Numbered from the stretch's first letter, positions 42,748-52,285 are shown. The stretch: 64,000 nt of DNA from UBA6115 sp050952935 (GCA_050952935.1 JBMNLS010000001.1:372001-436000), one strand, 5' to 3'. Notes: a model not told the origin generated them from the sequence alone. Translations and numbers: made by a program.

Positions 42748-43740
42748 ATGAAAAAACTATTGACCTTAACCTTGGCGCTTATGATGGTTTTCAGCCTGGT
42801 GGCAAGCGCCAGCGCCATCACCGTCGCATTCTCCCAGATCGGTCAGGAATCCGACTGGCGCACCGCTAACACCGACAGCGTGTCCAATGCCATCAAGGCT
42901 GAGGGCTGGGACTATGTCTATGACGATGCCCAGCAGAAGCAGGAGAATCAGGTGCGCGCGCTGCGCAACTTCATCTCCCAGAACGTGGACTACATCCTCT
43001 TTACCGGCGTGGTTTCCACCGGCTGGGATGAGGTGCTCAAGGAAGTGAATGAGGCGGAAATCCCCCTGGTGCTCCTTGACCGTATGCCCGACAACATTGA
43101 CGATATCCAGTACGCTGCTGCCTTTGGCGGGGACTTCGTGGAAGAAGGCCGCCGGATGGCGCTGTGGACGGTGAACTACCTGAAGAAGCTGGGCCGCGAG
43201 AACGAAGAGGTGAATGTGGTTATCCTGGAAGGCACCACCGGCGCTGACGCCGCCACCGGCCGCCAGGAAGGCATCACCGAAATTCTGAAGGATTATCCGA
43301 ACCTGAAGATCATCGCCTCCCAGACCGGCAACTTTACCCGTGCGGAAGGCCAGGCGGTCATGGAGAGCTTCCTGAAGGCCCATGACAAGATCGACGTGCT
43401 GCTGGCCCACAACGATGACATGGCCCTGGGCGCCATTGAGTCCATCAAGGCAGCCGGCAAGAATCCGGGTAAAGACATCATCATCGTGGGCTGCGACGCC
43501 CCCAAGACCGCTTTTGACGCCGTCATCGCGGGCGAAATGAATGCCACCATTGAGTGCACCCCGCTGTATGGCCCCTTCGTGGTGGATGCGCTGAAAAAGC
43601 TGATCGATGGCCAGGATCTGGGCCGTGAAGTGATTCACCCAGAGGAGAGCTGCTTTGACGCCGAAGGCGGCATCGTGTATAGCCTGGATGGCCGCCTCTC
43701 TGAGAAAGCTGCCGACAAGGTGGGCGAGCGCCTCTACTAA
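42748..43740 (+). CDS. ytfQ: Galactofuranose/arabinofuranose ABC transporter binding protein (YtfQ-like)
   Basis: A 330-residue secreted binding protein with a signal peptide (MKKLLT to SASA-I) and TGGAGG before the ATG. ITVAFSQIGQESDWRTANT, DAQQKQENQVRALRNFISQ, VVSTGWDEVLKE and EIPLVLLDRMPD follow E. coli YtfQ closely. YtfQ binds furanose forms of galactose and arabinose, which fits araA immediately upstream. Gene order ytfQ, ytfR, ytfT, yjfF matches E. coli. A 13-bp hairpin with T-run follows. Confidence 0.9.
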   Translation: MKKLLTLTLALMMVFSLVASASAITVAFSQIGQESDWRTANTDSVSNAIKAEGWDYVYDDAQQKQENQVRALRNFISQNVDYILFTGVVSTGWDEVLKEVNEAEIPLVLLDRMPDNIDDIQYAAAFGGDFVEEGRRMALWTVNYLKKLGRENEEVNVVILEGTTGADAATGRQEGITEILKDYPNLKIIASQTGNFTRAEGQAVMESFLKAHDKIDVLLAHNDDMALGAIESIKAAGKNPGKDIIIVGCDAPKTAFDAVIAGEMNATIECTPLYGPFVVDALKKLIDGQDLGREVIHPEESCFDAEGGIVYSLDGRLSEKAADKVGERLY

Positions 43741-43771
43741 TCAACGTTTCTAATCACTGGGTTTTCAGCCC

Positions 43772-43804
43772 GGACGGATGAGGGCAAGCCCTCATCCGTC
43801 CTTT
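43772..43804 (+). terminator. Hairpin with T-run after ytfQ-like gene
   Basis: A 13-14 bp perfect stem (43772-43785 with 43788-43801) followed by TTTT. Probably a partial terminator lowering ytfRT-yjfF expression relative to the binding protein. Confidence 0.8.
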
Positions 43805-43824
43805 TCATAAAGGGTGGTGATCGT

Positions 43825-45339
43825 TTGGCAAACAATCTTCTGGAAATGCGGGGCATTGAAATTGCTTTCCCGGGCGTGAAGGCGCTGGACAAGGTGGATT
43901 TCACCCTCAGAAGCGGGGAGGTGCATGCTCTGCTTGGGGAAAACGGGGCGGGCAAATCCACGCTCATCAAATGCCTCACCGGGGTGCACCGGATGGATGC
44001 GGGTAGTATCCTCTTTGAGGGGAAGCCCATCGCCCCCCATTCACCCCTTGAAGCGCAAAAACTGGGCATTTCCACCGTGTATCAGGAGGTGAACCTCTGC
44101 CCCAACCTGACGGTGGCGGAGAATATTTTCATCGGTCGCCAGCCCATGAAAAAACGACAGATCGACTGGAAAACCATCAACCAGCGCTCAAGCGAGCTGA
44201 TGCGGCGCATGGGCATGGGCATTGATGTGACGCTGCCGCTGAGTACTTATTCCGTCGCCATCCAGCAGATGGCCTCCATTGCTCGGGCGGTTGAGATCAA
44301 CGCCCAGGTGCTGATTTTGGACGAGCCCACCTCCTCCCTAGATGACAACGAGGTGCAGCGCCTGTTTGACGTGATGCGCGACCTGAAGGCCCAGGGCATG
44401 GGCATCATCTTCATCACCCATTTTCTGGATCAGGTCTTTGCCATTTCAGACCGGATGACGGTGCTGCGCAATGGCAAGCTGGTGGGAGAATACCTGACCA
44501 GTGAGCTTAGCAAGCTTGACCTTGTCACCAACATGATCGGCAAGGACATGAATGAAATCTATAGCCTGAAAAAAGCTGATCAGGAGCCGGATGCCTCGGT
44601 GGTGTTGGAAGCTGAGAACATCGGCATTCCCGGCAAGGTGGAGGACATCTCCCTGGAGGTTAAAAAGGGCGAGTTGGTGGGTTTCGCCGGGCTTCTTGGC
44701 TCCGGCCGCACCGAAACGGCGGAGATGCTCTTTGGCGTGAGGCGTCCGGCCCGGGGCAGGGTCACCATGCATGGGGAGGAGCTGCAGCTAAAAACCCCTT
44801 TGGTGGCCATTGTGAGCAAAATGGCTTTCTGCCCGGAGGACCGTAAAAAAGACGGCATCATCGCCGACCTGTCCGTCCGGGAAAACATCGTCCTGGCGGT
44901 GCAGGCGGTGCGCGGTTTTCTCAAGCCCATGTCCCGCCAGGAGCAGGACGAGTTGGCCGAGCGCTATATCAAGCTCTTGTCCATCGCCACCCCTGACGCC
45001 AACAAAAAAGTGGGGGAACTGTCCGGCGGCAACCAGCAAAAGGTGATCCTGGCGCGGTGGATGGCCACCCAGCCGGATCTGCTGATTTTGGACGAGCCTA
45101 CCCGGGGCATTGATGTGGGCGCCAAGGCCGAGATCCAGCGGCTGATGCTCGAAATGTGCGAAGACGGCATGGGCATTATCTTCATCAGCTCTGAACTGGA
45201 CGAAATCATCCGCTGCGCCCACCGCATCATCGTGATGCGGGATCTGGAAAAAGCGGCGGAATTGGATGGCGAGGGCGCCCAGCAAGCGGATATCCTGGCC
45301 ATTATCGCGGGGGAGGATCCTCAGGAGGTGGCGGGATGA
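43825..45339 (+). CDS. ytfR: Furanose ABC transporter ATP-binding protein (YtfR-like)
   Basis: A 504-residue tandem ATPase with a TTG start; AGGGTGGTGA ends 4 bp before it. First domain: GENGAGKSTLIKCL, LILDEPTSSLDD and FITHFLDQVF. Second domain: GLLGSGRTETAEML (degenerate Walker A), LSGGNQQKVILARW and ILDEPTRGIDVGAKAEI. Overlaps the next start by 4 bp (ATGA), so it is coupled to the first permease gene. Confidence 0.92.
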   Translation: MANNLLEMRGIEIAFPGVKALDKVDFTLRSGEVHALLGENGAGKSTLIKCLTGVHRMDAGSILFEGKPIAPHSPLEAQKLGISTVYQEVNLCPNLTVAENIFIGRQPMKKRQIDWKTINQRSSELMRRMGMGIDVTLPLSTYSVAIQQMASIARAVEINAQVLILDEPTSSLDDNEVQRLFDVMRDLKAQGMGIIFITHFLDQVFAISDRMTVLRNGKLVGEYLTSELSKLDLVTNMIGKDMNEIYSLKKADQEPDASVVLEAENIGIPGKVEDISLEVKKGELVGFAGLLGSGRTETAEMLFGVRRPARGRVTMHGEELQLKTPLVAIVSKMAFCPEDRKKDGIIADLSVRENIVLAVQAVRGFLKPMSRQEQDELAERYIKLLSIATPDANKKVGELSGGNQQKVILARWMATQPDLLILDEPTRGIDVGAKAEIQRLMLEMCEDGMGIIFISSELDEIIRCAHRIIVMRDLEKAAELDGEGAQQADILAIIAGEDPQEVAG

Positions 45340-46418
45340 AAAAGACGCTAAACCGGGAAGCCATTCTGCGCTCTAAGCTCTTTTGGGCGGTGGTAGCGGA
45401 GGTGCTGATTCTGCTGGTGGGCTTCATCATGCGGCCTGATTTTCTAAGCATCCAGATCCGCACTCTGGCGGACGGCACCCGGGTGCTGTTTGGCACCCCG
45501 GTGGACATTTTCAACCGGGCGGCGGAGATCACCATCATCGCTATGGGGATGACTTTGGTAGTCGCTCTGGGGGGAACGGATATTTCTGTGGGCGCCCTGG
45601 TGGCGGTGTCAGGGGCCATTGCGCTGAAGTTCCTGCGCTGGGATGTGCTGGAATACACCACGCCGGGGGATTACACGGTCAAGCCCTTCATCTATGTGGT
45701 GGTGGTGCCCCTGGTGGCCTGCACACTGATGGGGCTGTTTAACGGAAGCCTGATCGCCAAACTTAAAATACAGCCCATCATCGCCACTCTGATTCTGATG
45801 GTGGGAGGGCGTGGCATCGCCCAGATCATCACCAACGGCAAGCAGTTTACCACCCAGTATTCGCCCTTTAAGTTCATCGGCAACGGCAGCGTGCTGGGCA
45901 TTCCTTTTCCCATTATCATCACTCTGGTGGTGGTGATAGGGGTGGTGCTGTTTGTCAGGCGCACTTCCTTTGGCATGTTTGTGGAATCCGTGGGTATCAA
46001 CCCCAGCGCCAGCCGGGTATCCGGCCTGCGCTCAGATGTCATTATCATCATCGTCTATGTTCTCACCGGTTTTCTGGCCGGCATTGCCGGGCTCATTTAT
46101 TCGGGGCGCATCACCTCCTGTGACTCCAACAATGCTGGCCAGGGATATGAGATGGACGCCATCCTGGCGGTGGTCATCGGCGGCACCAGCATGACAGGGG
46201 GCAAGTTCAGCCTCATTGGCACGGTGGTGGGTTCCATCATCATCCGCACCATCACCACGCTGGTTCTTTATTTCGGCGTGGTGTCCGAGGCCATTATGGC
46301 CTTTAAGGCCATGATCATTGCCGTGGTCATCATCCTGCAATCAGAGCCCGTGCGCAAGGCCATGGCCAAGCGCCGCGGTCGCAAACAGCTGAACCTGGGA
46401 GGTGAACTGCATGCCTGA
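45336..46418 (+). CDS. ytfT: Furanose ABC transporter permease 1 (YtfT-like)
   Basis: A 360-residue CUT2 permease. Motifs: VALGGTDISVGALVAVSG, SFGMFVESVGINPSASRVSGL and GGTSMTGGKFSLIGTVVG. It contains an unusually long first periplasmic loop with YTTPGDYTVKP. Together with the next gene it would form the heteromeric channel typical of the Ytf system. It overlaps the downstream gene by 8 bp. Confidence 0.92.
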   Translation: MKKTLNREAILRSKLFWAVVAEVLILLVGFIMRPDFLSIQIRTLADGTRVLFGTPVDIFNRAAEITIIAMGMTLVVALGGTDISVGALVAVSGAIALKFLRWDVLEYTTPGDYTVKPFIYVVVVPLVACTLMGLFNGSLIAKLKIQPIIATLILMVGGRGIAQIITNGKQFTTQYSPFKFIGNGSVLGIPFPIIITLVVVIGVVLFVRRTSFGMFVESVGINPSASRVSGLRSDVIIIIVYVLTGFLAGIAGLIYSGRITSCDSNNAGQGYEMDAILAVVIGGTSMTGGKFSLIGTVVGSIIIRTITTLVLYFGVVSEAIMAFKAMIIAVVIILQSEPVRKAMAKRRGRKQLNLGGELHA

Positions 46419-47463
46419 GACAAAAATGATCCCTGCCAGGGGGAAGATACGCCTGTTTAAACCCAACTATCTGATGGTATACGCCACCCTAGGCATTTTC
46501 CTGATGATCTACCTGTTTGGCGCCATCCTCTATGGCAAAAATGGCTTCACCAGCGTACGCACCTTCATGCTGCTGTTTAGTGACAACGCCTACATCGGCA
46601 TCTCAGCCGTGGGCATGACCATGGTTCTCATCACCGGCGGCATCGATCTGTCTGTGGGCGCAGTGGCCTCCCTCACCGGAATGATCATCGCCTATGGCAC
46701 CACGGTGCTGGGCATTCACCCGCTGATTTGCATGGGGGTGTCCCTGGTGGTAGGCGTGGGGCTGGGCCTTCTTATGGGGGCCTGCATCCAGTATCTGAAT
46801 GTCCCGCCCTTCATCACCACCCTCACCGGCATGTTCTTTGCCAGGGGCGTGTGCTCCCTCATCAGCCGGGAATCCATCTCCATCAAGCACAGCATGATCG
46901 ATACCCTGGCCGGACTCAAGTTCTATCTGAAATGGCCCAATGAAGCGGGCGAATGGGTGAAGATCAAGCCTGTCGCCAGTATCGATCTAAACACCATTGT
47001 CTTTGTGCTGATGATTATTATCGGTGCCATCATCCTGCAAAAAACCCGCTTTGGCCGCAATGTCTACGCCATTGGCGGAAGCGAATCCTCCGCCATGCTC
47101 ATGGGCCTGCCCGTGGCCCGCACCAAGGTGCTGGTTTATGGTTTCAATGGGCTGTGCTCGGTGCTGGCGGGGATTGCCTATGTGCTCTATGTAAAATCCG
47201 GCTGGAACCTGTCACTGCAAGGGGCGGAGCTTGACATCATCTCCTGCTGCGTGATTGGCGGCGTCATGCTCTCCGGCGGCGTGGGCTATATGCCTGGCAC
47301 GCTTCTGGGCGTGCTGCTCAAGGCCACTATTCCCGCTATCATCACCTTCAACGGCGCCATGAACTCCTGGTGGGCCAAGATTTTTACCGGCGCCCTGCTG
47401 CTGCTGTTCATTGTGATCCAGCGGGCCGTGGTGGCTTCCTCCGCCCGGACGCGCAAGGCCTGA
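46411..47463 (+). CDS. yjfF: Furanose ABC transporter permease 2 (YjfF-like)
   Basis: A 350-residue CUT2 permease. The ATG at 46411 is preferred over GTG at 46402 because GGGAGGTG (46398-46404) gives good spacing. Motifs: ITGGIDLSVGAVASLTG, GRNVYAIGGSESSAMLMGL and GGVMLSGGVGYMPGTLLG. Last gene of the transporter; a long hairpin terminator follows. Confidence 0.92.
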   Translation: MPETKMIPARGKIRLFKPNYLMVYATLGIFLMIYLFGAILYGKNGFTSVRTFMLLFSDNAYIGISAVGMTMVLITGGIDLSVGAVASLTGMIIAYGTTVLGIHPLICMGVSLVVGVGLGLLMGACIQYLNVPPFITTLTGMFFARGVCSLISRESISIKHSMIDTLAGLKFYLKWPNEAGEWVKIKPVASIDLNTIVFVLMIIIGAIILQKTRFGRNVYAIGGSESSAMLMGLPVARTKVLVYGFNGLCSVLAGIAYVLYVKSGWNLSLQGAELDIISCCVIGGVMLSGGVGYMPGTLLGVLLKATIPAIITFNGAMNSWWAKIFTGALLLLFIVIQRAVVASSARTRKA

Positions 47464-47480
47464 CAAACAAAAAACAGAAC

Positions 47481-47530
47481 AACGCCCGGGGATTCCCTGC
47501 GCTGATTGCGGGTGACCCTCCGGGCGTTTA
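47481..47530 (+). terminator. Terminator of the ytf-like operon
   Basis: AACGCCCGG (47481-47489) pairs with CCGGGCGTT (47520-47528), followed by TTAT. The loop holds a second short stem. Confidence 0.75.
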
Positions 47531-47551
47531 TCGTTATACGGTGGAATCTGC

Positions 47552-47557
47552 TATAAT
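47552..47557 (+). promoter_or_regulatory. Probable -10 box of the rtcB transcript
   Basis: TATAAT 31 bp before the ATG, with only a weak TTATCG at 18 bp spacing. Confidence 0.5.
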
Positions 47558-47587
47558 GGATGGCGTATCACCCCAGAAAGGACGCCT

Positions 47588-48796
47588 ATGATCACCGTCA
47601 CCGGAGCGCACAACAGCGCCATCTGCTATACGAATGAGCTTGAGCCCACCGCCCGGGCACAGATCAGGCAGCTTTGCGATCAGCCCCATTTCGCGGGCAG
47701 CCGCATCCGCATTATGCCTGATGTCCATGCCGGCATGGGCTGCACCATCGGCACCACCATGACCATCACCGACAAGGTGGTGCCCGGCATGGTGGGGGTG
47801 GACATTGGCTGCGGCATGGAAGCGGTGCGGATCGCTGAAACAGCGCTGGACTTTCCCCGGCTTGACGCCCTGATCCGGCGGGAAATCCCCTCCGGCCGCA
47901 ACATCCGGAGAAAGCCCCATCCCTTAAACCGGGAGATCGAGCTGGACAGCCTACGCTGCGCCAGCAAGGTGAAGCTGGACCGAGCCAGGCTCAGCATCGG
48001 TACCCTGGGCGGGGGCAACCACTTTATTGAGGTGGATCAGGATGCGGAAGGACGCCTTTATATCGTTGTCCATTCCGGCAGCCGCCATTTGGGCTATGAA
48101 ACGGCCCTGTATTACCAGGAGGAAGGTTACCGCGCGCTGTGCGGCAATGCCCAGCACCAGATAGAGGCGATGATTCAGCAGCTGAAAAAAGAAGGCCGAA
48201 GCCGGGACATTGAACGCACCGTCAAGCGGCTTAAGCGCAAGCGCCATCGGGATGCTCCCCTTCCCAAGGACATGGCCTATGTGGAAGGGGTGCTGTTTGA
48301 CGACTATATCCACGACATGTGCCTGGTGCAGCGGTTTGCCGTCCTCAACCGCAAGGCCATGATGGATGTGATCATCACCGGCATGGGGCTGACCGTGCTG
48401 GAGGACTTTACCACCATCCACAATTATATTGATATGGACAGCATGATCCTCAGAAAAGGCGCCGTCTCTGCTAAAAAGGGGGAAAAGCTGCTGATTCCCA
48501 TCAACATGCGCGATGGCAGCCTCATCTGCCAGGGAAAAGGCAACCCTGACTGGAACCAGTCAGCGCCCCACGGCGCTGGCAGAACCATGAGCCGGAGAAG
48601 CGCCTTCTCCACCCTTGATATGGCCGAATACCGGGCCCAGATGGTGGGGATTTTTACCACCAGCGTTGGCCCCGACACCCTGGATGAATCCCCCATGGCC
48701 TATAAGCCCATGGATGACATCATGGCACAGATCGGCCCCACGGCGGAGATTTTAAGCCACATTAAACCCGTGTATAATTTCAAGGCGGCAGAATAA
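47588..48796 (+). CDS. rtcB: RtcB-family RNA ligase / RNA-splicing protein
   Basis: A 402-residue GTP- and Mn-dependent ligase joining 2',3'-cyclic-phosphate or 3'-phosphate RNA ends to 5'-OH ends. Motifs in order: MPDVHAGMGCTIG, VDIGCGM (metal Cys), GGGNHFIEV, VHSGSRHLG, HNYID and APHGAGRTMSR, the last with the guanylylated His. All catalytic residues are present. GAAAGGACG precedes the ATG. Its neighbours are sugar genes, so its position says little; most bacterial copies serve RNA repair. It may share a transcript with the AraD-like gene 20 bp downstream. Confidence 0.95.
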   Translation: MITVTGAHNSAICYTNELEPTARAQIRQLCDQPHFAGSRIRIMPDVHAGMGCTIGTTMTITDKVVPGMVGVDIGCGMEAVRIAETALDFPRLDALIRREIPSGRNIRRKPHPLNREIELDSLRCASKVKLDRARLSIGTLGGGNHFIEVDQDAEGRLYIVVHSGSRHLGYETALYYQEEGYRALCGNAQHQIEAMIQQLKKEGRSRDIERTVKRLKRKRHRDAPLPKDMAYVEGVLFDDYIHDMCLVQRFAVLNRKAMMDVIITGMGLTVLEDFTTIHNYIDMDSMILRKGAVSAKKGEKLLIPINMRDGSLICQGKGNPDWNQSAPHGAGRTMSRRSAFSTLDMAEYRAQMVGIFTTSVGPDTLDESPMAYKPMDDIMAQIGPTAEILSHIKPVYNFKAAE

Positions 48797-48816
48797 TCAG
48801 CAGACGGAGGATGAAC

Positions 48817-49509
48817 ATGATTAACTACCCCACAGATCAGGAAGCCAAGGCGCGGATTCTTGAAGTCGGACGCCGGATGTATACCCGGCAGTTTGTGGCT
48901 GCCAATGACGGGAACATCTCCTGCCGCGTGGCGGGGGAGGCCCTGTGGATAACGCCCACCGGCGTGTCCAAGGGATATATGGCCCAGGAAGACATGGTGA
49001 AGCTGAGCCTGGACGGGAAGGTTCTGGCCCAGGGCAGCCTGCCCGCTTCCTCGGAAGCAAAGATGCACCTGGCCATCTGCCAGGCTAATCCGGCCATCGG
49101 CGCGGTGGTGCATGCCCACCCGCCGGTGTCAACCGCCTATGCTATTGCCGGGAAAGGGCTGGACGCCGCCTTCTACCCCGAGGCCTTGGTCACCCTGGGG
49201 GTCATTCCCTGTGTGCCCTATGCCAGGCCGGGTTCGGCGGATTTGCCAAAGGCCGTGGCGCCCTACAGCCTCACCCACAACGCGGTGCTCATCGCCAACC
49301 ATGGCGCGGTCACCTGGGGCAGGACGCTGGAGGAGGCCTGGTTCCGCATGGAGGCGCTGGAGCAGTACGCGCTGATCACCCTTTATACCGGGATGGTTGG
49401 CGGGGCCCGGTCATTAAGCGGGCAGGAACTAAACGAAGTATTGGCCATCCGGGAAAGCCTGGGCGTTACAACCGGCGGCATCCCCGGCGGGCAAGGCCCC
49501 GCCGCGTGA
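48817..49509 (+). CDS. Class II aldolase / L-ribulose-5-phosphate 4-epimerase (AraD/FucA family)
   Basis: A 230-residue zinc enzyme. Blocks: NDGNISCRV, ITPTGVSKGYM, SSEAKMHL (catalytic Glu), VHAHPP (two zinc His) and IANHGAVTWG (third zinc His). Start chosen at 48817 because GGAGG lies 6 bp before it; an ATG at 48811 directly abuts that site. In a locus with araA and a furanose importer, L-ribulose-5-phosphate 4-epimerase (AraD) is attractive, but fuculose-phosphate aldolase or a related aldolase cannot be excluded from sequence. Confidence 0.87.
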   Translation: MINYPTDQEAKARILEVGRRMYTRQFVAANDGNISCRVAGEALWITPTGVSKGYMAQEDMVKLSLDGKVLAQGSLPASSEAKMHLAICQANPAIGAVVHAHPPVSTAYAIAGKGLDAAFYPEALVTLGVIPCVPYARPGSADLPKAVAPYSLTHNAVLIANHGAVTWGRTLEEAWFRMEALEQYALITLYTGMVGGARSLSGQELNEVLAIRESLGVTTGGIPGGQGPAA

Positions 49510-49628
49510 ATATCCAGTCATAATTTTACTTAAATTTCACACACTGCTCTGGTGGTTTGCCTGTCGGTATGATACAATAACCTTAGTGGAATGAATATCC
49601 GCTGACAAAAAACAGGAGGATGATTTAG

Positions 49629-51146
49629 ATGAGAACGATCTTAAAACGCATCACGGCGCTATTGGCCGCGTTGATGATGCTGACAAGCGCAGGGCTTGCC
49701 CTGGCGGCTGAGGCCCCCCAGGTGCCCGCGGCGCTGAAGGTGATAGAGTCTGGCGGCGCTGTCGGTTACGAAGCCTCCGCCTATTTTGATGGGGAAGCGC
49801 TCAAAGGTCTGATGGCTCTTGCCATGGGAGGCGCTCCCGCTGATGAAGCCACCGGCACCATGATAGCCACTGCCATTGCGGCGCTTAACAAGCTGTCCAT
49901 GAAGGGCGTCTATACCAGAAATAACGCCTCCGGCGTTCTAGGCACCGATTTGGGCGAGGTGATCACTTTCCAGATTTCCGCCAATGAGGAAACCATGGAC
50001 AACACTGTCACCACCAACCTTTTGCCCGATGTGGCGCTGCAAATGGATCCCGCGGTGATGAAAACCTGTGTGGGTCAGCAGAACAAGATGACTCCGGAAA
50101 AGATGCAGGAGAAGGTCGGCCCTTATCTGGGCGTTTTGGCCAGCTTCCTTGCCGAGCAGGCGGGCCCTAAGCCTGAAAAGGCCGCTACCCCCTATGACAT
50201 CGCGGGCGTAGGTAAGTTTGATTACATGTCAGCGTTTGAGATCACCCGCCACGAAGTGGCCGGTCTGTTGGAGAAGCTCTTTGGCCTCTTCAAGGAAGAT
50301 AAGCAGCTTCAGGGCATGATGCAGCAGTCCCCGTCTGTTAAGGGGCAAAGCCTGGAAGAAGGCCTGCAGGAATTTGAAGCTGGCATCGCCAGCATGAAAG
50401 AAGCCCCGGACGCCGTGCTTTTCACCGGCAGCGTGTATCAGAATGAGGCGGGCGATAGCTCTTACTTTGTGATGGATACCCCCGAAGCGGGCGCCACCAA
50501 GGTGCGCTTTACCGTGCTTACCGCTGGTCAGGAAGGTGCCAAGGTCAAGGTGATCGTGAAAAACGCCGCGCCCCAGATGGAACCAGCGGCAGAGGGCAGC
50601 GCTGAAGTCCCGGCGGCGCCCGTTGACTGGGATGCCCTGGAGTCTGAGATTCTCTCTGGCAAAAACTTCCAAGATGTGCTGGTTCTTGTTGATGTCAGCG
50701 TAAAGCCCAGCGAAACCGGCGTCACCAGCCTCACCAAAGTCAGCGCGTTTGTGATGGGCATGAACATCGTCATCGAGGCGGATACTACCAGCCGCCTGGA
50801 CAAGCTGGAAGAAAACGGCAACCTGAAGGTTTATATCAACAGCCCCACCCCGCTGGTAACCGTGGCCATGAAGCTGTTTGAAACCACCGATAAGCCCGTG
50901 GCGCCGGCAGCGGAAGGCCTCCCCCTTATCACCCTGAAGGCAGATGAAGCGGGCGAGCTGTCTCCGAGCGATCCTGAAAAACTGATGCTTAGCCTCCAGA
51001 GCGGCCTGCCCATCCTGATGGAAAACCTGAACAAGGCCCTGCCTGAGGAAGGCCCTGCCCTGGTGGCGATGATTGGCAATGCCCTGAATCCGCCCCAGCC
51101 CGAGGTGATAGAGGAAGTTGAGCCTGCAGCCACCAGCAATCCCTGA
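49629..51146 (+). CDS. Unrecognised secreted protein
   Basis: 505 residues, AGGAGG-type ribosome site, and a clear signal peptide (MRTILKR, hydrophobic run, GLALA-AE). The mature part is Ala-, Glu- and Met-rich, acidic, and free of recognisable motifs, Cys pairs, sortase signal or transmembrane segments. A recurring style (MALAMGG, a short repeat of helices) suggests a helical beta-mixed fold such as a secreted binding or lipoprotein-like domain; this is weak. Monocistronic, with a terminator directly after. Function unknown. Confidence 0.8.
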   Translation: MRTILKRITALLAALMMLTSAGLALAAEAPQVPAALKVIESGGAVGYEASAYFDGEALKGLMALAMGGAPADEATGTMIATAIAALNKLSMKGVYTRNNASGVLGTDLGEVITFQISANEETMDNTVTTNLLPDVALQMDPAVMKTCVGQQNKMTPEKMQEKVGPYLGVLASFLAEQAGPKPEKAATPYDIAGVGKFDYMSAFEITRHEVAGLLEKLFGLFKEDKQLQGMMQQSPSVKGQSLEEGLQEFEAGIASMKEAPDAVLFTGSVYQNEAGDSSYFVMDTPEAGATKVRFTVLTAGQEGAKVKVIVKNAAPQMEPAAEGSAEVPAAPVDWDALESEILSGKNFQDVLVLVDVSVKPSETGVTSLTKVSAFVMGMNIVIEADTTSRLDKLEENGNLKVYINSPTPLVTVAMKLFETTDKPVAPAAEGLPLITLKADEAGELSPSDPEKLMLSLQSGLPILMENLNKALPEEGPALVAMIGNALNPPQPEVIEEVEPAATSNP

Positions 51147-51166
51147 TCACTATCATCAATAACCCC

Positions 51167-51193
51167 AAGGCCGTCCATCCGGGCGGCCTTTTT
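51167..51193 (+). terminator. Terminator after the unrecognised secreted protein
   Basis: AAGGCCG (51167-51173) with CGGCCTT (51184-51190), then TTTC. Confidence 0.8.
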
Positions 51194-51203
51194 CATTGGC
51201 TGA

Positions 51204-51233
51204 TTGACAGCGCTTTCAGCCACAGCATATAAT
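51204..51233 (+). promoter_or_regulatory. Promoter of the URO-D-family gene
   Basis: TTGACA (51204-51209), 18-bp spacer, TATAAT (51228-51233); both hexamers are consensus. Confidence 0.85.
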
Positions 51234-51268
51234 GGGCACATACAATGATTATATAAAAGGAGGCCGCC

Positions 51269-52285
51269 ATGCGCATGTTTCAGCCCGATTTTTCACAGCT
51301 TCTCAAGGTGCTGAGCAATCAGGCGCCTGATCGCCCTGTGTTGTTTGAATTGTACATGAACATGCCCCTGTATGAGCTGGTCAATGGCCGCAAGCTGCCG
51401 GCGGACGATCAGCTGACCCGCTCCCGCTTTATCATCGAGGCCTATCAGAAAATGGGCTATGACTATGCCACGCTTTATACCTCTGACTTCCGCTTCACCC
51501 ATGACCCTCACGCGCTTAAAACCCATTCCCTCAACGAGGGGGAAGGGTTGGTGGATGAAGCCAGCTTTGAGCGCTTTGTGTGGCCGGAGCCTGAAAACCA
51601 TGATTCTTCTCATCTGGAAAAGGTGGCGCCCTATCTGCCTGACGGCATGAAGCTATGCGTGATGGGGCCAGGGGGCATTCTGGAGATTCTTATCGCTCTC
51701 ACCGGCTATGACAACCTCTGCTTGATGCTGTATGACAATCCGGAATTGATTACGCGCATTGTGGATGAAGTCGGCAAGCGCCTGCTGCGCTATTATGAAA
51801 TCGCCCTTCAGCACGACACGGTGGGTTTTATCTCCTCCAACGATGACTGGGGCTTTAACACCCAGACCTTTCTGTCCCCGCCTATGCTGAGAAAATTCAT
51901 TTTCCCATGGCACCAAAGAATTGTGGATGCGGTGCATCAAGCAGGCAGACCGGTATTCCTTCATTCCTGCGGCAATTTGTCCGCCGTCATGGATGATGTT
52001 GTTGCCATGGGCTACGATGCCAAACATTCATTTGAGGACAAGATTCAGCCCATCGAGGAGGCCTATGAAGCTTACCACAGCCGCATCGCGCTGCTGGGCG
52101 GGCTTGATATGGATTTCATGTGCCAGAGAAGCGAACAGGAAGTATATGACCGCACGATGAACATGCTTGAGCGCACGGCAGGCCGTGGCGGCTGGGCCGT
52201 CGGCACGGGCAACAGCGTGCCCGAATACCTGCCTCCCGCCAACCTTTTTGCCATGCAAAAAGCGGCAAGAGACTTTAAGGGATAA
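51269..52285 (+). CDS. Uroporphyrinogen decarboxylase-family protein, methyltransferase type
   Basis: A 338-residue URO-D-fold protein. LHSCGN near residue 231 is the zinc-binding HxCG typical of corrinoid methyltransferases (MtaA/MtbA/CmuA group) and absent from haem-pathway HemE. GTGNSVPEYLPPANLFAM closes the family pattern. It probably transfers a methyl group between a methyl donor or corrinoid and a thiol. No corrinoid protein gene is adjacent. Strong promoter upstream, AAAAGGAGG before the ATG. Converges on a homocysteine methyltransferase gene. Confidence 0.87.
   Translation: MRMFQPDFSQLLKVLSNQAPDRPVLFELYMNMPLYELVNGRKLPADDQLTRSRFIIEAYQKMGYDYATLYTSDFRFTHDPHALKTHSLNEGEGLVDEASFERFVWPEPENHDSSHLEKVAPYLPDGMKLCVMGPGGILEILIALTGYDNLCLMLYDNPELITRIVDEVGKRLLRYYEIALQHDTVGFISSNDDWGFNTQTFLSPPMLRKFIFPWHQRIVDAVHQAGRPVFLHSCGNLSAVMDDVVAMGYDAKHSFEDKIQPIEEAYEAYHSRIALLGGLDMDFMCQRSEQEVYDRTMNMLERTAGRGGWAVGTGNSVPEYLPPANLFAMQKAARDFKG

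Noticed and set aside
51269..52285. Haem-pathway uroporphyrinogen decarboxylase (hemE)
   Set aside because: The HxCG zinc motif marks the methyltransferase branch and no haem genes are nearby.
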